Source of the DNA: an uncultured Oscillospiraceae bacterium
GTDB lineage: Bacteria > Bacillota > Clostridia > Oscillospirales > Oscillospiraceae
Assembly (NCBI GenBank): GCA_937915075.1
Contig: CALDMA010000069.1
Span: 1-10,027, forward strand
DNA: 10,027 bases
Direction of reading: 5' to 3'
This document shows positions 5,345-10,027 of this stretch, one piece after another. A model generated the notes under the pieces. The model saw nothing but the letters and a program-made list of their open reading frames with translations. It made no database searches and was not told where the DNA came from. Each line of letters starts with the position of its first letter. The first letter of the stretch is position 1. A program made the position numbers and the translations under genes.

Positions 5345-6277
5345 ATGGTCAAAACATATCTAATCAACGGCTTTTTGGATGCGGGCAAAACGACTTTCAT
5401 CAAAGAACTGCTGCGGCGGGACTACTTCATGACCGGAGAAAAAACGCTGCTTCTTCGCTGCGAAGACGGTGAGGAAGAATACGATGCAGATATGCTGGCG
5501 CGCAACCATGTTTATCTGGCTGAGATAGACAGCGAAGAATACTTCAACGCCAAACATATTGCTAAGCTCGAAAAAGAAATCCACCCTGCAAGGGTGGTCA
5601 TTGAGTTCAACGGTATGTGGAATCGGAAGGCTGTAAGGCTTCCATGGCTTTGGAAGAAACCAATTGAGGTGGCGGTTTTCGATGCGTCAACCTTTGAGCT
5701 GTATTCCAAGAACATGAAATCCCTTGTTGCAGAGCAGGTTCGGAATGCGTCAATGGTCATCTTCAACCGCTGCGACGGCTTAACAGATAAACTGGCATCC
5801 TATCGACGGAGTATCCGAGCTGTGAATGCAGACGCTTATATTGCCTTTGAAGATAAAGACGGCCGGATGAATCCCAGATTTGAAGAGGATCTGCCGTATG
5901 ATATTTCGGCAAATGACATAGCGATCACAGATGATTCTTTTGCTCTGTTTTATCTGGATTCTATGGAAAATGTGAACCGATACACAGGTAAAAACGTAAG
6001 CTTGACCGGCATGGTTGTAAAGAAAAAGGAGGATGATCCTGAAGCGGTGATTATTGGGCGGCTTGCCATGACCTGCTGTGCAGAAGACCTGTCGCTCTTT
6101 GGCTTTATCTGCGAATATGAAGATGCCTGCGAATTGGAAGAACACGAGTGGGTATCTATTCAAGCCGTCGTCGATAAGGACTATGACGAGAGGTATCATT
6201 TATGGTATCCGATCTTGAAAATCATTTCCTGTGAAAATTGCAAAAAGCCGAAAAAAGAAGTTGTGGATATCATCTGA
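5345..6277 (+). CDS. Atypical COG0523-like GTPase with C-terminal CCAED domain
   Basis: A 310-residue protein related to its upstream neighbour but divergent. It has a Walker A GFLDAGKTT (9-17), a probable Walker B counterpart IEFNG (86-90) and NRCD (141-144) in place of NKxD, but no CxCC motif, so metal binding by the G domain is doubtful. A second domain from about 210 has TGKNVSLTGMVVKK, GRLAMTCCAEDLSLFGFICEYED (CCAED at 244-248) and a short CENC motif at 296-299. The CC-(A)-D block resembles the C-terminal region of YcgQ-type (DUF1980/TIGR03943) proteins, which are partners of metal-linked permeases; this is recalled resemblance. It starts 9 nt after the first GTPase with only a weak ribosome binding site, implying translational coupling. 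It may be a partner of the upstream GTPase. GTPase-fold call is strong, second-domain call moderate. Confidence 0.75.
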   Translation: MVKTYLINGFLDAGKTTFIKELLRRDYFMTGEKTLLLRCEDGEEEYDADMLARNHVYLAEIDSEEYFNAKHIAKLEKEIHPARVVIEFNGMWNRKAVRLPWLWKKPIEVAVFDASTFELYSKNMKSLVAEQVRNASMVIFNRCDGLTDKLASYRRSIRAVNADAYIAFEDKDGRMNPRFEEDLPYDISANDIAITDDSFALFYLDSMENVNRYTGKNVSLTGMVVKKKEDDPEAVIIGRLAMTCCAEDLSLFGFICEYEDACELEEHEWVSIQAVVDKDYDERYHLWYPILKIISCENCKKPKKEVVDII

Positions 6278-6366
6278 ATTTTGACTGACCACACACTGCA
6301 TAAGCTTTTTGCGCAGGATTACCAATAAGCCGTGATCATTACTGGCAGAATAAGACATTTTCCGCA

Positions 6367-6394
6367 TTGACAAATTCAAAAATCATACTACAAT
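6367..6394 (+). promoter_or_regulatory. Sigma-A promoter of zinc operon copy 2
   Basis: TTGACA (6367-6372) and TACAAT (6389-6394) are separated by 16 bp, the same arrangement as copy 1. Transcription should begin near 6401, about 29 nt before the regulator's TTG start. The preceding 89-bp gap after the GTPase gene shows no convincing terminator. Confidence 0.8.
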
Positions 6395-6415
6395 ATCTGA
6401 GAATATTTCTTGGAT
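6395..6415. promoter_or_regulatory. Palindromic operator, likely Fur/Zur-type, copy 2
   Basis: Arms ATCTGAGAA and TTCTTGGAT around TAT, directly after the -10 box; the arms match at 7 of 9 positions. The core TGAGAAT, A, TTTCTTG resembles 7-1-7 Fur-family boxes. Location over the start of transcription of the regulator's own operon implies autorepression (inference). Confidence 0.6.
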
Positions 6416-6429
6416 CAAGAGGTATTATC

Positions 6430-6825
6430 TTGTCAGGCTACAATACAAAACAAAAGAAACTGATGCTTGCCTATCTGGGCGAGCATCCGGATGAGCCGTT
6501 ATCGGCTCGCCAAATCGCATATGCGCTGCAAAGGGAGCATATCAGCATAAGCACCGTATACCGAAATTTAGCGGATCTTGAGAACGAAGCAAAGATCCGG
6601 AGATGTACAAAAAGCGGAACACAGGAAGCGTTCTACGAGTACATTGCCGCCGATCACTGCAAAGATGTCGTACACATGAAATGCGTGAAGTGCGGGCGGA
6701 CCTTCCATATGACAGAGCAGAACGCCGCAATGCTGGCAGAGCTTCTGGCACAGAACGAACAATTCGGATTGGACAGGAACAACACCGTCCTATACGGTAC
6801 CTGTTCCCAATGCAAGGGATCCTGA
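6430..6825 (+). CDS. zur: Fur-family metal-responsive repressor, probably Zur
   Basis: A 131-residue Fur-family regulator. The winged helix spans about 5-70, with recognition helix SISTVYRNLADLEN at 39-52. Candidate sensor residues are H76, C77 and H82 in DHCKDVVH; structural zinc pairs are CVKC (85-88) and CSQC (125-128). TTG at 6430 is chosen because AAGAGGT lies 6 nt upstream and the N-terminus then has normal Fur length. The upstream in-frame TTG at 6367 is the first codon-sized piece of the -35 box and cannot be a start, since transcription begins after it. Zinc rather than iron, manganese or peroxide sensing is inferred from the operon: zinc-binding lipoprotein and zinc GTPase. It is the only intact regulator in the window, so it probably also controls copy 1, whose own regulator is broken. 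It is followed after 17 nt by the small membrane protein. Confidence 0.85.
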   Translation: MSGYNTKQKKLMLAYLGEHPDEPLSARQIAYALQREHISISTVYRNLADLENEAKIRRCTKSGTQEAFYEYIAADHCKDVVHMKCVKCGRTFHMTEQNAAMLAELLAQNEQFGLDRNNTVLYGTCSQCKGS

Positions 6826-6842
6826 AAAGAGGTGAGGACAAC

Positions 6843-7139
6843 ATGACAAAGAGATTTCGTTTTATGACCGGACTGCTGGCGGCAGTGCTGGCTGTTGTCA
6901 TGCTGTCCTCTGCGGTCTATATTGCGGCAGAAGCGGATCACGACTGCTCCGGCGAAGACTGCGCCATCTGCCGCCAGATCAGTACCTGTGAAAACCTGCT
7001 GAGATCTCTGGGGTTTGCCGGTGCTGCCGCAGCGGTCACCGCTGCGTTTACATATACCTTGTGCAAGGCAGCACTGCCTTGCACAGAGACGAACGGCGCA
7101 CTGACACTCGTTTCTCTCAAGGTAAAGCTTTTGAATTAA
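6843..7139 (+). CDS. Small cysteine-rich membrane protein, copy 2
   Basis: A 98-residue paralogue of the protein at 2206-2502, function unknown. Both hydrophobic segments, the HDCSGEDCAIC motif (33-43), C49, C74, C80 and the tail LVSLKVKLLN are kept, while most substitutions fall between 44 and 65 and around 84-87. Conservation of every cysteine and of the motif despite about 23 substitutions suggests the protein is under selection and that the thiols matter. It starts with ATG at 6843 after GAGGTGAGG and lies 17 nt downstream of the intact repressor, so it is co-expressed with it. Possible roles are metal sensing at the membrane or aiding metal transfer to the lipoprotein; neither can be shown from sequence. 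Confidence 0.82.
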   Translation: MTKRFRFMTGLLAAVLAVVMLSSAVYIAAEADHDCSGEDCAICRQISTCENLLRSLGFAGAAAAVTAAFTYTLCKAALPCTETNGALTLVSLKVKLLN

Positions 7140-7150
7140 ATAGGAATTTT

Positions 7151-7214
7151 CAAGGGCGAAGTCTATCCGTTTTCGGATAGGCTCTCGCGGCGTTGCCGCT
7201 GCCCTTGTATTTTT
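7151..7214 (+). promoter_or_regulatory. Three-way-junction RNA element with trailing T-run, copy 2
   Basis: Outer stem CAAGGGC (7151-7157) with GCCCTTG (7201-7207); inner hairpins AGTCTATCC/GGATAGGCT (7160-7168 with 7175-7183) and GCGGC/GCCGC (7187-7191 with 7195-7199), then TATTTTT. Relative to copy 1, one stem change turns U-A into U-G, and one loop-closing change turns G-U into G-C. Both keep pairing, so the RNA fold itself seems conserved. The outer stem is 2 bp shorter. Confidence 0.65.
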
Positions 7215-7252
7215 GCGCCTATTTTTCAAAATTCGGAGGTTTTACAATTATC

Positions 7253-7951
7253 ATGAAAAGAATCATTCCCCTGTTTCTTGCGCTGGCCATGGCGGTCAGC
7301 CTGTTCACCGGCTGCGGCAAGAAGAACACCGCGGAGAACGGCGAAACCGATTCCGATAAGTTGAGCGTCGTCACCACGATTTTCCCTGAGTACGACTGGG
7401 TCAAGGAAGTCCTTGGCGACAAGGCTGAAAACGCTGAGATCACGATGCTGCTGGACAATGGCGTTGACCTGCACAGCTACCAGCCCACAGCGGACGATAT
7501 CATCAAGATTTCCGACTGCGACCTCTTCATCTATGTGGGCGGTGAGTCCGACGAATGGGTCGAGGACGCTCTGAAAAGCGCTACCAATAAGAATATGAAG
7601 GTCATCAACCTGCTGGATGTCCTGAAGGATACCATCAAGACCGAAGAAGCCGTTCCCGGTATGCAGGCCGAGGAAGGTCACAATCACGGTGTTGCGGATT
7701 TTGCTGACAGCGACGTACAGGACAGAAATCTGTCTGACTGGGACGGCGAGTGGCAGTCTGTGTATCCGTATGTTCTGGACGGCACATTAGACCCCGTCAT
7801 GGAGAAGAAAGCGGAAAGCGGCACGAAAACCGCAGAGGAATACAAGGAATCCTATATTGCTTCCTACGAAACGGATATTGAAAAAATCAGCATCGATGGG
7901 AATACGATCACATATACCCGCAAGGAATGGCACTTCTACCGCCACCTATGA
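7253..7951 (+). CDS. Zinc-binding lipoprotein (ZnuA/ZinT composite), 5' part before frameshift, copy 2
   Basis: Same as the copy-1 5' part except for residue 3 (R instead of K) and one silent change in codon 4. It carries the lipoprotein signal ending at C21, the first ZnuA-like lobe with predicted zinc ligand H74, H143 and H145, and the beginning of the nested ZinT domain. The identical extra G (7924/7925) after K224 ends the frame 8 residues later. GGAGG lies 13 nt before the ATG. The gene follows the three-way-junction element and is expected to be transcribed from the promoter at 6367. Sharing the exact frameshift with copy 1 means the lesion was copied with the DNA, or is a sequence error replicated in assembly. 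Confidence 0.8.
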   Translation: MKRIIPLFLALAMAVSLFTGCGKKNTAENGETDSDKLSVVTTIFPEYDWVKEVLGDKAENAEITMLLDNGVDLHSYQPTADDIIKISDCDLFIYVGGESDEWVEDALKSATNKNMKVINLLDVLKDTIKTEEAVPGMQAEEGHNHGVADFADSDVQDRNLSDWDGEWQSVYPYVLDGTLDPVMEKKAESGTKTAEEYKESYIASYETDIEKISIDGNTITYTRKEWHFYRHL

Positions 7952-8759
7952 CAACGAAGGCTTCTATATCCGTCACAAGGATGATGGAAGCAAGCAGGTG
8001 CGTTACAAATATCAGAAAGCGTCCGGCGATGCCGACGCGCCGACATACATCGTTTTCAGTGACCACAACATTTCCGCTGCGGAGCCGGAACACTTCCACC
8101 TCTACTTTGGCGAAGATGGATTTGACAGTCTCGTCGAGGAAGGAAAGCATTTCCCCACCTTCTACCCGGCATCGCTGACCGGCGCTGAGATTGCAGATGA
8201 AATGCTGGAGCATGAGGAAAAGGAATATGACGAGCACGTCTGGCTGTCCCTGAAGAACGCCGAAACGCTGGTGGGGGCGATCTCCGACGCTCTGCAGGAG
8301 CTTGACCCTGACAACAAGGATACCTATGCTGCCAACACCTCTGCCTATATTGAAAAGCTTTCCACGCTGGACGGCGAGTACCAGCAGACTGTTGATGCCG
8401 CATCTACGAAAACTGTTCTGTTCGCTGACCGCTTCCCGTTCCGCTATCTGGTGGATGACTACGGCCTGAGCTACTACGCCGCCTTTGCGGGCTGCTCCGC
8501 CGAGAGCGAAGCCAGCTTTGAAACCATTTCGTTCCTTGCAAAGAAGGTGGATGAGTTGAACCTGCCCTGCGTGCTGACCATTGAAGGTAAGGATCATAAG
8601 ATCGCTGAAACGGTTGTTGAGAATACGACTGCGAAAAACCAGAAGATCCTGACCATGGACTCCATGCAGTCCACCACCTCCGAGGATGTGGCAAACGGCA
8701 CAACTTACCTCTCTGTCATGGAGCAGAATCTGGGCGTGCTGAAAGAAGCCCTGGGCTAA
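7857..8759 (+). CDS. Zinc-binding lipoprotein (ZnuA/ZinT composite), 3' part after frameshift, copy 2
   Basis: Identical in sequence to the copy-1 3' part. Family similarity begins at 7926 and covers the ZinT histidines (H271, H280 and H282 in repaired numbering), the H328 zinc ligand in DEHVWLS and the second ZnuA-like lobe with DRFPFRYL. There is no ribosome binding site for independent translation. The frame is undamaged over 278 codons with no stop or obvious radical change, so the frameshift is either very recent, an error, or bypassed. Confidence 0.78.
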   Translation: MLPTKRILKKSASMGIRSHIPARNGTSTATYDNEGFYIRHKDDGSKQVRYKYQKASGDADAPTYIVFSDHNISAAEPEHFHLYFGEDGFDSLVEEGKHFPTFYPASLTGAEIADEMLEHEEKEYDEHVWLSLKNAETLVGAISDALQELDPDNKDTYAANTSAYIEKLSTLDGEYQQTVDAASTKTVLFADRFPFRYLVDDYGLSYYAAFAGCSAESEASFETISFLAKKVDELNLPCVLTIEGKDHKIAETVVENTTAKNQKILTMDSMQSTTSEDVANGTTYLSVMEQNLGVLKEALG

Positions 8760-8796
8760 CGAAAGAAACCGTCAATTTCCAGTGAGCAGAAAAAGT

Positions 8797-8838
8797 CTGC
8801 CGGTATCCGCGAGGGCGCGCTCTTGCGGATACCGGCAG
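8797..8838 (+). terminator. 14-bp hairpin between zinc lipoprotein and GTPase genes, copy 2
   Basis: Identical to the hairpin at 4161-4202: arms 8797-8810 and 8825-8838 around a 14-nt loop, no following T-run. Confidence 0.55.
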
Positions 8839-8867
8839 GCACAGCGATATTAAATGTAAGGAGTCAT

Positions 8868-9971
8868 ATGTTATTAAGAGAACTTCCTGTGGTATTGATC
8901 ACAGGGTATTTGGGATCGGGGAAAACAACCCTCATGCAGCATCTCCTTTCGCAGGAAAAGCGTAAGGTTGCTCTGATCGTCAATGATATGGGAAGCGTCA
9001 ACATAGACGCATCCCTGTTGAATAAGACCGGAAATAAAATCGCGCAGGTAGAGCTTGTTGAAATGCAGAATGGGTGCATCTGCTGTACCCTGAAAGACGC
9101 TTTTATTGAACAGATCGAGCGGCTTGCGGAAGACCGGGATCTCGAAGCAATTTTTGTAGAGGCCTCCGGAATCAGCGAACCTTCATCCATTGCCGGTGCC
9201 TTTGTGGACTATGAAGAATCAACGGATACACGGGTATACCTGAAGACAGTCGTGTCTGTTGTCGATGTTGATAGGATCTACCGGGAGTTCCTGCACAATT
9301 TCGGCGACGATGCAGAAGACGGTGACATCATCAATCTCATTATGGATCAAATCGAATTCTGCAATGTGATGCTGCTGAACAAGACGGATCTGCTGACAGA
9401 GTCACAGATGCAGGAAGTCACTTCCGCACTTAGGGATATCCAAAAGGAGGCGGAGATGATTCCCTGCGTCAACGGCGATGTTGACTTGGACATCCTGCTT
9501 GACAGGGATGACTTTGATTATGAAGACTGCCTCGCGTCCAGCAGCATTCAGCAGGCGCTGAACGGATGTGAGCATGCTGATCAGAGAGCCTGTGTGGATG
9601 AGTACGGGATATCCTCCTTCGTGTTTGAGGGCAAAGCGCCTTTTAATAGAGAAGCGTTCAATAAATTGGTCGAAGCATATCCGGAATGCCTGATTCGTAC
9701 AAAGGGATATGTGTGGTTTTCAGATGACTGGAAGCATATTCAGTTATTTGAGCAGGCTGGTCGGAACGCATCTATTACAGAGCTATCTGAGTGGATGGCG
9801 GCATGGCCGGACGAGGAGCTTGCTGCGCTGGAAGAAGAGTATTCCGACATCAGAGAGGGGTGGGATGATATGTATGGAGACAGGATCAATCAGCTCGTTT
9901 TTATCGGGAAAGGATATGAGAAGGGCGATATCCTGAAACTCTTGAATGCATGTATTGAAGAAAGAAGCTGA
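8868..9971 (+). CDS. COG0523 GTPase, CobW/YciC/ZNG1-like zinc metallochaperone, copy 2
   Basis: A 367-residue protein identical to the GTPase at 4232-5335, with the same Walker A (13-21), CICC (70-73), EASGISEP (98-105) and NKTD (171-174) motifs and CobW_C-like C-terminus. The start at 8868 has TAAGGAG upstream. It is the second complete copy of the gene in the window, downstream of the intact repressor cassette. If both copies are real, the cell carries a doubled dose of this GTPase under two related but not identical control regions. Confidence 0.9.
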   Translation: MLLRELPVVLITGYLGSGKTTLMQHLLSQEKRKVALIVNDMGSVNIDASLLNKTGNKIAQVELVEMQNGCICCTLKDAFIEQIERLAEDRDLEAIFVEASGISEPSSIAGAFVDYEESTDTRVYLKTVVSVVDVDRIYREFLHNFGDDAEDGDIINLIMDQIEFCNVMLLNKTDLLTESQMQEVTSALRDIQKEAEMIPCVNGDVDLDILLDRDDFDYEDCLASSSIQQALNGCEHADQRACVDEYGISSFVFEGKAPFNREAFNKLVEAYPECLIRTKGYVWFSDDWKHIQLFEQAGRNASITELSEWMAAWPDEELAALEEEYSDIREGWDDMYGDRINQLVFIGKGYEKGDILKLLNACIEERS

Positions 9972-9980
9972 ACCATCTGA

Positions 9981-10027
9981 ATGGTCAAAACATATCTAAT
10001 CAACGGCTTTTTGGATGCGGGCAAAAC
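9981..10027 (+). CDS. Atypical COG0523-like GTPase, copy 2, N-terminal fragment cut by right edge
   Basis: The first 15 codons (MVKTYLINGFLDAGK and part of the next) are identical to the gene at 5345-6277 and reach the Walker A motif before the window ends. Whether the gene is complete beyond the edge cannot be seen. It starts 9 nt after the upstream GTPase stop, as in copy 1. Confidence 0.7.
   Translation, partial: MVKTYLINGFLDAGK

Larger units (their letters stand above)
2629..5391 (+). repeat. Long direct repeat, left copy
   Basis: This 2,763-bp stretch recurs at 7265-10027 with a constant offset of 4,636 bp. Every predicted protein across it, in sense and antisense frames, is identical between copies, and the stretches I compared base by base match. 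It covers nearly all of the zinc lipoprotein gene, the hairpin, the first GTPase and the start of the second. The last differences are at 2624 and 2628 (versus 7260 and 7264). Confidence 0.95.
7265..10027 (+). repeat. Long direct repeat, right copy (runs to window edge)
   Basis: Partner of 2629-5391. Upstream of 7265 the similarity continues but is lower through the RNA element, small membrane gene and regulator back to the promoter at 6367, so the homologous unit is larger than the identical part. The right boundary is not visible. Confidence 0.95.

Noticed and set aside
6278..6366. Possible terminator after the second GTPase gene
   Set aside because: Only a weak imperfect repeat near 6299-6316 with no proper loop; not supported.
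6367..6429. N-terminal 21-residue extension of the Fur-family repressor from a TTG at 6367
   Set aside because: That TTG is part of the -35 hexamer and the stretch contains the -10 box and operator, so it is not transcribed from this promoter.
1..10027. Transposase, integrase, CRISPR array, tRNA or rRNA
   Set aside because: No transposase or integrase motifs, no short spaced repeats and no tRNA- or rRNA-like sequence were seen; the direct repeat has no terminal inverted repeats visible at its left end.

Overview
The window reads as a Gram-positive gut-type Clostridia genome (Oscillospiraceae/Ruminococcaceae-like). This is inferred from the lipoprotein signal peptides, the AGGAGG-type ribosome binding sites, the sigma-A style promoters and a clostridial style of zinc-binding protein. 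It cannot be pinned to a species from sequence alone.

Left part (1-1766, minus strand): the start of a probable YibE/F-family membrane protein runs off the left edge. Upstream of it, on the same strand, is a complete alkaline phosphatase lipoprotein. A 13-bp hairpin separates the two.

Right part (about 1889-10027, plus strand): two tandem, non-identical copies of one zinc-homeostasis operon. Each copy has the order: sigma-A promoter with a palindromic operator just after the -10 box; Fur/Zur-type regulator; 98-residue cysteine-rich membrane protein; three-way-junction RNA element; zinc-binding lipoprotein with a ZinT domain nested inside a ZnuA-type fold; 14-bp hairpin; COG0523 (CobW/ZNG1-like) GTPase with a CxCC motif; second, atypical COG0523-like GTPase with a CCAED C-terminal domain. 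The last gene of copy 2 is cut by the right edge. No ABC permease or ATPase is visible, so the transporter for the zinc-binding lipoprotein must lie elsewhere.

The two copies differ in a telling way. The promoter, regulator and small-protein part is clearly diverged, with about 75 of 98 residues identical in the small protein. From the 12th base of the lipoprotein gene onward the copies appear identical for 2,763 bp, up to the window edge. In copy 1 the regulator is a pseudogene: a 180-bp in-frame deletion bounded by GAGCA removed the recognition helix and the first zinc CxxC, and there is a further frameshift near the start. In copy 2 the regulator is intact. Both lipoprotein genes carry the same one-base insertion in the ZinT domain, which splits the reading frame.

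Working model (inference): the intact copy-2 regulator senses zinc and controls both operons through related operators. The operons make a surface zinc-capture protein, a small membrane protein of unknown function and two GTPases that could allocate metal under zinc shortage. Whether the identical 2.76 kb is recent duplication, gene conversion or an assembly artefact is the main open question.
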